From Xestospongia muta (taxonomy: Eukaryota > Porifera > Demospongiae > Haplosclerida > Petrosiidae): a stretch of 64,000 nt of DNA. A model generated the notes under the pieces. The model was given only the letters and a program-made list of their open reading frames with translations. It was not told the DNA's origin and did no database searches. The DNA is taken from assembly GCA_963693285.1 (NCBI GenBank), contig OY848925.1:1714932-1778931 (forward strand), written 5' to 3'. Position numbers and translations under genes: made by a program. Every line of letters starts with the position of its first letter. Position 1 is the stretch's first letter. Of the stretch, positions 1 to 9,870 are shown in pieces.

Positions 1-33
1 ACTTGTGTGGGTGTTATTAACTTCCTGTTTAAA

Positions 34-1629
34 ATGTCTGTCTTTCCTCTTGTTTTGTTTGCTTATTATCTTGTTAGTTTATCCTCAAGTGATAACTCTC
101 TTCCATCCACAAAAAGTCCATCATTTAACAAAGACAAGCACAATGATACCAAACTGTCTATTTTGTTTCTACACTCAACCTATCCAGCTCATTTTTTTCC
201 TCTTGTAGCACTGGGAGCTGAGCTAGTAAGCAGAGGTCATCGAGTGACAACAATGGGACCAACCACTGAAGGATATGAACATCTTCCCACATTAGCTAAG
301 TCAAATGGTATGGAATACATAACAACTGATTTCATTCCTCGCTGGGTGTACGAAATGTCAACTGAGACTGGTAAACATGAAGGGAATGCCAATTTTCTCA
401 TATTTATGTACAACATAATTCAGATGTTATCCAATTTTAGTAAAAATGACGTCTACTTATTCAACATGAAGAAGTTTATTGATAAGATGAACAGCAGTGA
501 CTATGATTATATCATATCTGATGTTGCTGTTACACCTATTTTGTATTATGTACAAAGAACTTGGAATACCAATAATATTATGGTCGTTATAACACCAACA
601 CCCTTTCAACCACAATATGTAGTACCATGGCCTTTTCCTAGAGCTCTTAGCCCTTTCACTGATAACATGACATTTTTTGATCGCTTGCTTAATACTGTCA
701 TTTTAAATCCTATTGAGAGAGCTACTTTTCTACTAGTGGGTTATTTGACATCCTTTATAGATGAACAATCCTTTTTTGATTACAGTGTATCAATATTAAT
801 GCAGCCTGTCCTGATAACTACAGTGTTTGGATTTGATTGGCCAAAAACTTTACTTCCTCTACAGCATTATATTGGACCTATGTTACTTCAACCATCACCT
901 CCTTTAGACTCTAGTCTTGTTCAATGGTTATCAAACCACACCCCAGATTCTAAGATCATTTACATTAGTATGGGTACAACAGGTGAGGTTACTAATACTA
1001 TGGCAAAAGCCTTCATAGAACTTTCAAAGGAGTACTTCTTAGTATGGTCATTACGTGAATCTAACCACAATATACTCGATGGTCTAACAATCAACAAAGA
1101 TCGAGTCTACCTTTCGTCCTGGATATCACAGGTTACAATGCTACAACACCCTTCCATAGCTCTAGCAATAATGCACTGTGGTATAACTAGTGTCCAAGAA
1201 GCATTGTACTATTCGTTACCTGTCATATGCTTTCCTAGTGCATATGACCAGTTTGATACTGCACTTAGACTGGAGTCACAAGGTTTGGGAATACAGCTCA
1301 TACCAAATAAGGTAACAGTGGAAATCATTGTTAATGCAGTCCACAAAGTTAGTACAGGTCATTATAAAGAGCAAGTAAGGAAAGTGAGTCATTTATTAAG
1401 AGCTGGTGGAGGAGCTAAGATAGGTGCTGATCTAGTAGAACTCTATGCTGATGTAGGTTATGATCATGGTATTCCATCATTTATACATTACAAATGGAAC
1501 TGGATACAGTACTATAATATTGATGTTTGGATTGTAATAATAAGTCTGGTCTTTGTCACGTGTCTTGTTTGTAAAAAAATATGTGGTCTTTGTTTTAAAT
1601 GTTGTCATCAAAAAAGGAAACAAGACTAA
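34..1629 (+). CDS. UDP-glycosyltransferase UGT1, intronless
   Basis: Single-exon gene for a 531-residue GT1-family UDP-glycosyltransferase, which would transfer a sugar from a UDP-sugar to a small lipophilic acceptor in the ER lumen. An N-terminal hydrophobic stretch (residues 1 to about 20) is the signal peptide. The catalytic-base region is the AHFFPLVALGAEL block near residue 45, followed by RGHRVT. An ISDV segment matches the usual supporting aspartate region. The donor-binding signature runs from YLSSWISQ through the HPS...MHCGITSVQEAL block to PSAYDQ. A C-terminal membrane helix (WIVIISLVFVTCLV) is followed by a basic tail ending KRKQD, which fits a KxKxx ER-retrieval signal. The ATG at 34 was chosen because the upstream in-frame codons have no ATG and the UGT2 copy has an in-frame TAA further upstream. 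It is about 97% identical to UGT2 by protein comparison. Its upstream partner lies outside the window. Confidence 0.93.
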   Translation: MSVFPLVLFAYYLVSLSSSDNSLPSTKSPSFNKDKHNDTKLSILFLHSTYPAHFFPLVALGAELVSRGHRVTTMGPTTEGYEHLPTLAKSNGMEYITTDFIPRWVYEMSTETGKHEGNANFLIFMYNIIQMLSNFSKNDVYLFNMKKFIDKMNSSDYDYIISDVAVTPILYYVQRTWNTNNIMVVITPTPFQPQYVVPWPFPRALSPFTDNMTFFDRLLNTVILNPIERATFLLVGYLTSFIDEQSFFDYSVSILMQPVLITTVFGFDWPKTLLPLQHYIGPMLLQPSPPLDSSLVQWLSNHTPDSKIIYISMGTTGEVTNTMAKAFIELSKEYFLVWSLRESNHNILDGLTINKDRVYLSSWISQVTMLQHPSIALAIMHCGITSVQEALYYSLPVICFPSAYDQFDTALRLESQGLGIQLIPNKVTVEIIVNAVHKVSTGHYKEQVRKVSHLLRAGGGAKIGADLVELYADVGYDHGIPSFIHYKWNWIQYYNIDVWIVIISLVFVTCLVCKKICGLCFKCCHQKRKQD

Positions 1630-1792
1630 TGATGTAATTTTTAATACATAAAGTGAAATTTATTTTTTCTTTTTGTTTATGAGTGCAATATTTTTATTAT
1701 TAACAACAACACTAGTTTGTCTTCAACTAAACTGTTTGGTTCTCCTTTAATTATACCAATTACTACAGTCATTCAAAAGAGAAATACAAATA
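1630..1792 (+). other. UGT1 3' flank
   Basis: AT-rich 3' flank of UGT1. It carries the block TTATTATTAACAACAACACTA followed by a GTTTGTCTTCAACT-like segment. The same block recurs behind UGT2 and as a footprint in most receptor units, so it is a useful tracer of lost UGT copies. Confidence 0.6.
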
Positions 1793-1968
1793 GGAAAGAT
1801 AAAAAATGTAACCATGGTTGACCAGACTTGGTCCTCATCCAACTAAGTACAACATTTACACACTCCAATATTGTAGGAAAGATAAAAAATGTAATCGTGG
1901 TTGACCAGACTTGGTCCTCATCCAACTAAGTACAACATTTACATACTTCAATATTCTAGGAAAGATAC
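1793..1968. repeat. two tandem copies of an 83-bp unit
   Basis: Two adjacent direct copies, each starting AGGAAAGATAAAAAATGTAA and containing TTGACCAGACTTGGTCCTC. The second copy is offset by 83 bp and differs at a few bases. Single copies of the same unit occur near 33300 and 52895, and a related GACCAGACTTGGCTC segment lies in the spacers upstream of A, B, C and J. The repeat is a local duplication of spacer DNA. I see no coding function. Confidence 0.8.
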
Positions 1969-2125
1969 ATGGCACATTGCTATGTTAAGTAACACATTAC
2001 ACATAGTTGGTAATCCCTTATATAATGTACATACATTAAACAAACATGATGTCAAAATAGTACCACTTCAATTACTACAAAACACTAATATTAGCAGCTA
2101 CAAAACTCCTGACTGATCAAAAAAC
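1969..2125 (+). other. conserved spacer block R, copy 1
   Basis: A block around the TTAAGTAACACATTACACATAG segment, followed by a TACATTAAACAAA segment. It recurs near 9070, 17410, 33390, 53000 and 60610. Some copies are open over 60-70 codons, but the frame is not kept across copies and no family is recognisable. It is best read as duplicated non-coding DNA or a very old gene relic. Confidence 0.5.
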
Positions 2126-2130
2126 AAAAA

Positions 2131-2460
2131 TTCTGATATTCAGCTATATCTATCAGAGGATCAGTAGATAGAGAACAACCTCCACTAATGATAGCTATCA
2201 GAGGTTGTGATGGTATGGGATTTGTGATGTACTTGAGTATTTCTTTAATACCAGAGGATTTATTGTACAGCAGATTTAAATTGAAGATTGAAGTATTTGA
2301 TTCATAAGAATGCTATTTTAATACTAGTACCTTTAAATCAATAATTTTAAACTTATATCCTAGTACAATGTCTTCATACTCAACATCTTAGATTGATTTT
2401 TCAACACTATTTACTGCTTCAGTAGAATTATACTGAGATACGTCAGAGTACACAAATAGA
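2131..2460 (-). pseudogene. receptor remnant P0 (exons 2 and 1)
   Basis: Fragment of a GABA-B-like receptor unit. The exon 2 equivalent (about 2131-2267) has lost its 3' codons and donor, and its acceptor reads CTGCTG instead of CTGCAG. The exon 1 equivalent starts at 2331. It carries an in-frame TAA where other copies read ATTGAAGAT (Ile-Glu-Asp), and its 5' part, including the start codon and signal peptide, is replaced by unrelated spacer from about 2460. No further exons follow. The layout matches F2 and L2, so the three are duplicates of one broken ancestor. Confidence 0.8.
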
Positions 2461-2589
2461 GCCCTATGGTCCTGTTGAAATAATAATAATAATAATTATA
2501 ATAATATTTAAAAATGTGTGATAATGTTTGGGACATACATAAAGATAGTCACACGGCTCAAAATTAAAGTTTGATACGGAGCACATAAT

Positions 2590-2775
2590 ATATATGGGTA
2601 CAACTAGTAAAGTTACTGATAATATAAGTCTGACCTTTGTCACCTGTCCCCTTATGTATACAGTATTTTATTATCAACATTATCAACAACAACACTAGTT
2701 TGTCTTTACCTGAACGTTTTGGTTCTCCATTAATTTACCAATTAATGCACTCACTCAATTAAGAAAGAAGTTAAG
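2590..2775 (+). pseudogene. UGT relic (Met-Gly-Thr-Thr region fused to tail and 3' flank)
   Basis: Short relic. A stretch related to the UGT MGTTGEVTNT region (ATGGGTACAACTAGTAAAGT) is joined directly to the ISLVFVTC membrane-helix segment and then to the UGT 3' flank. Almost the whole enzyme is deleted. The same fusion is found near 34155 and 53765. Confidence 0.75.
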
Positions 2776-3461
2776 GATATATAAAATCCTACCTAATTAT
2801 AATTTTTTAACACATGGGTATTCCAACTTAAACATGGATGCTTCTTGAAGGCCATATATAGTACATCATGATCAGTAGAATTAAACACAAATAGAAAAAC
2901 CTTATGATTATGAAATATTCTTTAACAATTGCTGAGAATAAGGTAATTATAAAACATTACTTCTATGGTACTAGTTATGACATAAATAAATATTAGTTAT
3001 AAATATTAGTTAAATATTAGTTATGTATAGTTTAGAGTTGTACATTTAAAACAGCAATTTACTTTCTTGTACAAAAAATTGTAAACTATTTAACAATATA
3101 TAAATAAAATGCAATAATATATTATGTTTCAAAATAATTGATACTTTTACATGAGGGTGCTCATCCTTTTTTTATTAATAATTATCAATAATTATTGACT
3201 ACTACTATTTAGGTATTTGTAAGGATGAATGAAGCATGTTTCATTTGACTTAAAATTATATTTTAAGTGCTCTAAGAACAAATGATTATGTATATTAAAA
3301 ATATATGTAATGTTTTAAAATCAAAGAAATGTATAACAAAAGACCAGACTAGCTATAATATTCAGAAATGTAGGACATTGTTAGTGACACGTAAAACTAC
3401 TCTGCTCAAAGTTAAAGTTTGATATGTATGTTTCTTGTTTAGTAGTTTTAGATGTGCAGCT
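2776..3461. other. AT-rich spacer downstream of receptor A
   Basis: No gene seen. The spacer is closely matched at 34346-35026 and 53961-54600 and more distantly at 26141-26800 and 45161-45774. It includes short palindromic AT runs such as TTATTAATAATTATCAATAATTATT near 3170. The last 60 bp before the receptor stop codon carry the conserved CAAAGTTAAAGTTTGATAT motif. Confidence 0.6.
3402..3426 (-). promoter_or_regulatory. conserved 3'-UTR motif of the receptor family
   Basis: The motif CTCAAAGTTAAAGTTTGATA on the plus strand lies 36 nt beyond the stop codon of receptor A, so it would be read as its complement in the 3' UTR. Close versions follow exon 15 of every receptor copy (about 12321, 18531, 26744, 34972, 40008, 45718, 54830) and also sit in the decayed copies. 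A 3'-UTR or processing role is inferred from position and conservation only. Confidence 0.35.
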
Positions 3462-6400
3462 TTAGTTTGAAATGATGCTTGATGTTGTATGTACTCCTTG
3501 ATTGCATTCTTCCTCTTCCAACACACTCTTACCATCAGGGTCTTTGTATAAGGACCACATCTAATTAATATAACATGAAAAAATGAAAGGATAAGAATAT
3601 GGCAACCTTTGGAACAAATGTCAAAATTATAACACCAGTTGCTCCCAATAACAGTGCTATAGCCATAAAACCATCACCTATATTAGTGTAGTCTCCAAGA
3701 AAATATATAAAAATCAAAATAACAATAGTTGTTATAGTCACAATGAAGACAACATCAATCACATCTTTAGAATCATTGACTGCCTTTATTGTAACATTAC
3801 GAATTTTGAGAGCCAATATTACAGCTATAACTTCAAGAATTCCAATGTAAATACAAAGAATGACAGTCCAAATAAAAGAGATTTTTGTGTAGCACTTTAT
3901 CATATAATATTCAACAAGAATTCCATTTTCCTAAAAAATTAAAACAATAGTCTTATATTGTCTATTATAGATTAAGGTTAGTAAATATCATATATAGCAT
4001 ACAGTACTGTGTATCTTTCTCTTACATTTTTTTCTGGATGATATTCCTTGTCTTTACTATAATATGGACTAAGTCTTGTTTGTGGAATAACTGTCCCAAT
4101 TGTTAGTAATAGTATCATAATTGACTCAATAATAAGAACTATTATTAATAGACGTTTATCTGTCAATATCTAAAACAACAATAAATGTTGTTGATATTAT
4201 TAAATATATAAAATTATACAATATATATGTATACCTTTTTTTTAGAAGTAGGATTATGAAATATGTGATAAATTCTAATTAATTTAGCCAAAATTGGTCC
4301 AAAGAGTAAAGTTACTCCAAGACATTCTGTCCAAAGAAGTGTCTATGTAAAAAATTTGAATGCAATTTTGAATAGTTTTTAAAAATTGAGGCATCATTTT
4401 ATGAAGTAACTATAAGCAAGACAATGCTGGCATTCCACATATTACAGAAGACACATTCATAAAGTAATTATACTTACAGGACATGCAACTTCCAAAAAAT
4501 ATAAGGTTTTCCTGTTTTTCCCAAGACGGAGAAAAATTGAACTATAGAATATGATTAATCCCAGAATAATAAAATAGTTGAGATTAGGACTAGTAAGACG
4601 AATGATTCTATCATGTAAATATAATTATAACATTACATCATGTGATAAATTGAACATACTTTCTTTTCCTGAAAACAATGTTAAAAATTAGACAAATAAT
4701 TGAGAATACAATACCAAGTGATGACCATAAATACACAATAACTATTAGTACAATTGAATTGCTTACAAGGACTTTAATAGGAGAGCCATCAGGTGGTAGA
4801 CCAACTAATATAGTCAAATTACAATAACACAGTTGTTATTAGTTATTATACCTGGCCAAACTGTAGAGTTATCTTCATTAGGTAAACATATTATGTCATC
4901 ACTGGTTATGTTGATAGTAGCATATTTCATTAATGACTCTATGTGAGTATATTAGGAGATTAAAAACAATTCACTTATAATAATTACATTTATTTACAAT
5001 ATAACAACTTACTGCTCCTGTATTGTAGTAAATATAGTGTTCCTATAGTCCTGATTCTTTTCTTAGTAAATGCTATATTACCCTATATGTGGTAATGATA
5101 TAGAATAAGATACAATAAAGAAACTTACAGATTTTCCTGTGAACTCAGTGTTCAATAAGTTATATCTTAGTAGACAGTCAGTACCAGTAGTCCTGTTATA
5201 TAATGGAGTGAATGGTCCTATACAGTTAGTCTCATTAACTGTATTGTCATTAATCATATTTAGAGTTGAATTCAAAGCTAGTCCAAGACTCCAAACAGCA
5301 TCATAACCATAAGATGAAATACTGGATCTCTCATCTTCCTATAGACATATAGTACTTTATATTACAGTCACTTACAAATATACACTTACTTTAGTATATT
5401 GTTGTACAACTATCCCTCTCTCTACTACTTTAGTAAGTTGTTGTGTAGTACAGTGTACATTAGGATCAGATAAGAGCCAGTCTTCATTTTACCATCCATG
5501 TAGTAACCAACCATAATCAGGATAATAGATCCCTCTACTGTAAGCCTGGAGAGAAGATTTAGACAAAAGGTCAATTTTATTAAGGAGTGCAACATTTGTT
5601 TAAAACGACAAACTTCATCCCCATGCTAATTAATTGTATTAATTGTATTCATTTCTATTATTTTTTTACCTCACATAAAATTTTTCTTGATGTTTCAATG
5701 AATGTATTAAGAAACATTATTCTAGCATCACTGACCTACATACATTAAGTTGTAAAACATTAGCAACTTAATAGCACAAACTCACAAACAGATCTTTAAT
5801 GTTTGAAACATTGTCATATGACCAAACATGAACTGTATTAAGCACACTGATATTGTGAACTGCCAGACTTTGTTTTAGCTGATGTTCTAGCTGTATTAAT
5901 ATATTATAGAATATGTTATATAAAAATATTACTAAATCTTTAAATGACACTAACAAAATCAGAGCACTACAATGTGGTTGTAGAGATAATATCAATTGTG
6001 TTATGGCTAGTTCTTAAAAACTGACCAATATACTTCTTCTATATATTGTTGTTTTAATATAATAAAATGTTTTAGTTTAGTACACATATGTTAAAAACGT
6101 TAGTTCTAGTTTTGTTTATTGTGTCTGAATATTTCTTTTTTCATAAAGTTATATTAACTAGAAGAGTTGAAACTGAAATTAGTGTTGTTTAGTCAGAGAC
6201 TATAATATATAAACAGTGATAGAATTGTTTTGTTGTTTGAACTGGCAAAGTATTTAATTCAAATATAGATTATAGAATGGAAAATAATAATAGCAATTAA
6301 TTATGTCATTGCATTTGTTTATAAAACAGTACAATATTCAAAGGGAATACTGACATTGTCTTTAATGAAAATAAAATTTAATTTAGTTTAGCCTTCATTA

Positions 6401-6504
6401 GCTAACAGTATATACATCTTAAAATCAAATCTTATGTATTTTAGCTCAAATGTTATACTACAACACTCATCTTGCAGAGATTATAGCTACATGCCACTAG
6501 TCAT

Positions 6505-6550
6505 CAAGTAATATATATATATATATATATAGTATAACTCTAATACATAC

Positions 6551-6600
<50 letters not shown>
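6505..6600. repeat. AT and CATA microsatellites in intron 3 of receptor A
   Basis: Runs of (AT)n around 6510-6530 and 6562-6597 and of (ATAC)n around 6543-6563. A further AT run lies near 6695. They fall inside the 1460-bp intron 3, the only long intron of the gene. Confidence 0.85.
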
Positions 6601-6601
<1 letters not shown>

Positions 6602-7063
6602 GTTCACTCTAAAAATTGGTTGGTTGGTTTAACTGATACAATTATAGTTATATAAGTTGCATGAGTTAAACTTTACATGCCACTAGTCTTCAAGACATAT
6701 ATATATATATATAGTATAACTATATTTCATGGTAAAAATTAATTAGTTGATTTAACCAGAATAATAACAGTTATACAGGTTGAATGTTTCAAACTAATTT
6801 TAGTCAAAAAAGCTAACATAAAACTGCTTTAATTACTAATATACTAATGCTTATTTAACTACATACAAAAACAGGAAATCTCATAGCACAAAAAGGAAGG
6901 GATGATAATACACTATATTTGAAATGTATGCCTAAAATTAATTAGAATAGTTATAATATATTAGTGGGTTTTTATTTTACATGTGGTATTATATAGTGAT
7001 GATACAACTGCCATTCCTACTACTTGTATTATTAATACATCAAAGACTAAAATGTTTTAATTT

Positions 7064-7249
7064 TTCAGAAATAGTTATCATGTAATCAAAGATGTGGTGG
7101 ATAGAAGAAAAAAGATGTTTAGTAAAGTTTTGACTATGATACTTCCAAGCATTCCCTGTACTTATGAATCAGTATTATTTAGGTATTTTTGTGTCATGAA
7201 ACATTATGTAGTATTGAGGGGTTTTCATCAGCTATTGATGACATTTTAG
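7064..7249 (+). other. 62-codon open frame antisense in intron 3 of receptor A
   Basis: On the strand opposite the receptor, an open frame starts FRNSYHVIKDVV, continues through CTYESVLF and CVMKHYVVLRGF, and ends at a TAG. It is preceded by a pyrimidine-rich TTTTAATTTTTCAG that could be a splice acceptor. The same frame is open in intron 3 of B and J and beside UGT2, and broken in E and P1. I do not recognise the family. It may be the last exon of a lost plus-strand gene, or chance conservation of duplicated DNA. Confidence 0.35.
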
Positions 7250-8153
7250 TGTTTCTCTAGGCTACCATCCCTACATTGCCATCACTATTGTATAGAACTA
7301 AACATCACACAACACTAATAGACTAAACATTACGTAAATATTTCAATTACTTCTAGAAATTTATTTTCTACTTCTGTGATAATAGATATTCGTGACCATC
7401 CATAGAACTTGATAACAGTAACCAAGGTTTGAATAACAGATTCATCAGAAGGATATAGTTGGTAGTAGTTCATTGATTGTTTAACAGTGTCTGGTGTGTA
7501 TGATATCTAGTGTGACAAACACATGTATTGTTAACAATGAAATATAATGACAAAACTATAATACATACTATAGATATGTATTGTGTCTCTGTTAACTATT
7601 ACATATAACATATCCATATATTCTACTAGTCTTGATTTAATCATCATTTATGCATGTTGCTCTGTTTATTGGTGTTATCAAAAGGACAATAATTGCTTAT
7701 ATACATGTAAATGTAAATAGATCTTACCAGTGGTATATTTTGATATTCAGCTATATCTATAAGAGTATTAGTAGGTAGAGAATAGCCTCCACTAATGATA
7801 GCTATCAAAGGTTGTGATAGTGTGGGATTTGTGATGTACTTGAGTATCCCTTTAATACCAGAGGATTTTTTGTACTGCAGATTTGAATTTAAGATGAAAG
7901 TATTTGATACATAAGAATGCTATTTTTATACTAGTACCTTTAAATCAATGATTTCTAACTTATATCCTGGTACAATGTCTTCATACTTAACATCTTCAAT
8001 TGCTTTTTCAACACCATATACTGCTTCAGTAGAATTATACTGAGATAAGTCAGAGTACACAAATAGAACTCCAAGACTATGAGGAGATCCTTTGACAACT
8101 GGTATATATATCCATATGAGAGTAGCTAAACAGAGAGCACTAGAAAAATACAT

Positions 8154-8575
8154 TTTGTATTTTCACTAGAAGAAATGCGTGCAATATAATAATTGCAAAA
8201 TTCTAATATAGGCAAAATTCTAATATAGGCAAGAGTTAATAAACAAGTTTAAGGAAGTCGAATCAAACTCTCAGGAAACAAATCTTAATTAAGTAACTGT
8301 TCCTGATTACTACATTCTGTGAATGACGTATGAAGACTAAAAAATGACATTCATTAATTATACGTTGACTACATAAATACTATTGAAGATAATCATTGAA
8401 TATTGTAAGTATATACAGTCTAATGTAGATCTTAATCAGTGTTAGCTTTTTAAAAATATTAATGTGATTTTGTAGCTATATCTACTTTGTGTTAATTAGT
8501 CAACCATATTATAGAGTAAAAAGAACCAGATATTTGATTGAATTGTTAGTTGAATTTATTATAGCATAACAAATA
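8154..8575. other. upstream region of receptor A
   Basis: Sequence upstream of the receptor A start codon, conserved upstream of B and J. It includes GTTTAAGGAAGTCGAATCAA and a CATTCATTAATTATACGTTG segment. The latter is the empty counterpart of the site where the second inverted-repeat element is inserted upstream of C and E. It probably contains the receptor promoter. No specific promoter element is identified. Confidence 0.5.
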
Positions 8576-8780
8576 TGACCTAATTTGCAAAAAGGGACCA
8601 CTTCTGTTAAAACATTTGTGACCTGATTTCAAAAACAGTTTTGTATACATATAGAATAGTTATGCATATATAGCAACTGTATGTATACAAAACTGTTTTT
8701 GATATGGTTTAAAAGTGTTTTTTCACAAATCAGATCACAGATGTTTTGACAGAAGTGGTCATTTTTTGCAAATCAGGTCA
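8576..8780. mobile_element. foldback element FB1, copy 1
   Basis: Near-perfect palindrome of about 205 bp. The left arm reads TGACCTAATTTGCAAAAAGG with GACCACTTCTGTTAAAACA, and the right arm ends with its inverse, TTTTTTGCAAATCAGGTCA. An inner arm pair, AAAACAGTTTTGTATACATA and its inverse, flanks a short centre. There is no coding capacity, so it is a MITE-like or foldback element. Seven copies occur in the window. Those after A, B and J sit at the same relative position, so they were copied along with the unit. Confidence 0.75.
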
Positions 8781-9389
8781 CAAATGATTTACACAACTTA
8801 TATCCATTTTAGTTGATGATCATTACTATTTGTTTATCCTATGACTAGTCATAACTATGATCCTATCTCATCTATAATAGTCAACATTAATCAAAGTATA
8901 TACCAAGTACATGTTTAGTGCATTTGTTTGTGAACTATATGCTATTTTTACCTGACCAGACTTGGCTCCTCATTTAACTGACTACTTTATTAATAATTCA
9001 TTAATCAATATTAAAAAGATCTTTATTCTCTAAACCTTAAACCTTCCTAAACGTCATTATTCATTGCTCTGTTTAAGTAATACATTACACATAGTTGGGA
9101 ATATCTTATATAATATGTATATATTAAACAAAAATGATATCAAAACAGTATCACTCCAATTACCATAAAACACTAATATTAGAAGCTAAAAAACTACTGA
9201 CTGATCAAAAACAAATAAAAATAGTAGGTATATTTCAAATTATATTAATGAAAACTTAACACTGAATAAGGTATAGCAATGACATCAACATAACATCATT
9301 ATATCACGTTCCATTTGTTCATTTTGTTAGGTAAATTAGAGGAATCAATCCTATAACTTCAATATAAACTTTGTTACTTCAATCTACAG
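8781..9389. other. spacer with block R, upstream of receptor A
   Basis: No gene seen. It contains a CCTGACCAGACTTGGCTCC segment related to the 83-bp repeat, an ACCTTAAACCTTCC run, and a copy of block R at about 9070-9230. It is closely matched at 17128-17737 and 60322-60927. Confidence 0.55.
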
Positions 9390-9469
9390 GTACAATAACT
9401 GTAAAGTATCATGTTGTATGTTCAGATGCATTGGGTAAAACTAGAGCATTTGAATATGTTCTGTCTTAA
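9390..9469 (+). other. possible terminal exon relic (TITVKYHVVCSDALGK)
   Basis: After TTCAATCTACAG, a plausible acceptor, an 80-bp segment reads TITVKYHVVCSDALGK then TRAFEYVLS and a TAA stop. Two other copies (17738-17817, 60928-61007) keep the frame with one substitution each. The beta-strand pattern with a single Cys resembles the end of an extracellular Ig- or fibronectin-like domain, but this is only an impression. No upstream exon is recognisable. Confidence 0.3.
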
Positions 9470-9713
9470 GCAAGGGGAAGTACTCTCAAATTAAGTTTTT
9501 AATAGTCACTATGAGGACATCCATCAGTGGTTTAACAATGAATAAAAACTGAAGCTTTGAGTAATTTTGATCATTAATACTAGTCCATCCATTACTACTA
9601 CTCAAGATTTCATTAACCAGAAACCAAATGGCAAAAATCTACTTCTACTACTTTCCAAGTTACTGGGAATTAATTGTACTACTTTGTTCCTAGACCACAC
9701 CCCAAACTTGTAA

Positions 9714-9809
9714 CACTTGCTACTTCCTTAAAGCGATTTACCATTTCTGTGGTATCATTTACAAAGTCTGGGGGGTTACTTATAATTTCCATAGGGTCAC
9801 TTACAATTT
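9714..9809 (-). repeat. degenerate 21-bp tandem repeat, copy 1
   Basis: Read on the minus strand, about five units of 21 bp follow one another, each of the type xTx-GTA-AGT-GAC-CCx-xxx-GAA. They correspond to heptads such as IVSDPME, IISNPPD, FVNDTTE and MVNRFKE. Copies lie at 18067-18163 and 61258-61354. The repeat is degenerate, and in copy 1 the open frame closes soon after. It is a minisatellite or a relic of a repetitive coding exon. Confidence 0.6.
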
Positions 9810-9870
9810 TTATTTATTCATCAGGAAATGTGGGGTGAATTTTGCCTTAGAAATAGAGTTGTGATCTTGT

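Larger units (their letters stand above)
3462..8153 (-). pseudogene. receptor A: GABA-B-like class C GPCR with one nonsense codon
   Basis: Exons 1-15: 7938-8153, 7728-7874, 7351-7506, 5786-5890, 5670-5735, 5390-5545, 5129-5338, 5013-5082, 4852-4938, 4660-4804, 4478-4607, 4235-4342, 4026-4169, 3607-3930, 3462-3560. The frame stays open for 720 residues except for a TAA at 5489-5491 (codon 249), where sister copies read TAT (Tyr) in the HGWYNEDW motif. The order is a signal peptide (1-22), a Venus flytrap (about 23-400) without a cysteine-rich domain, seven helices (about 420-686) and a 32-residue acidic tail starting MWSLYKDPDGK. FYGWSRISI, GYDAVWSLGLAL, SSLGIVFSI and FVPKM match GABA-B receptors. 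Every splice site is canonical. It may be a very young pseudogene, a polymorphic null or a sequencing error. A truncated product would be only a partial ligand-binding domain. Confidence 0.85.

Noticed and set aside
5..33. Longer UGT1 reading frame starting at GTG codons (positions 5 and 7)
   Set aside because: These are not ATG codons. The first ATG at 34 is supported by the UGT2 copy, which has an in-frame stop upstream and the same ATG.
1901..2116. 71-codon frame that also appears near 33316 and 52918
   Set aside because: It arises from the 83-bp unit plus block R. The frame start differs between copies, no family is recognisable, and related copies near 9070 and 17410 do not keep it.
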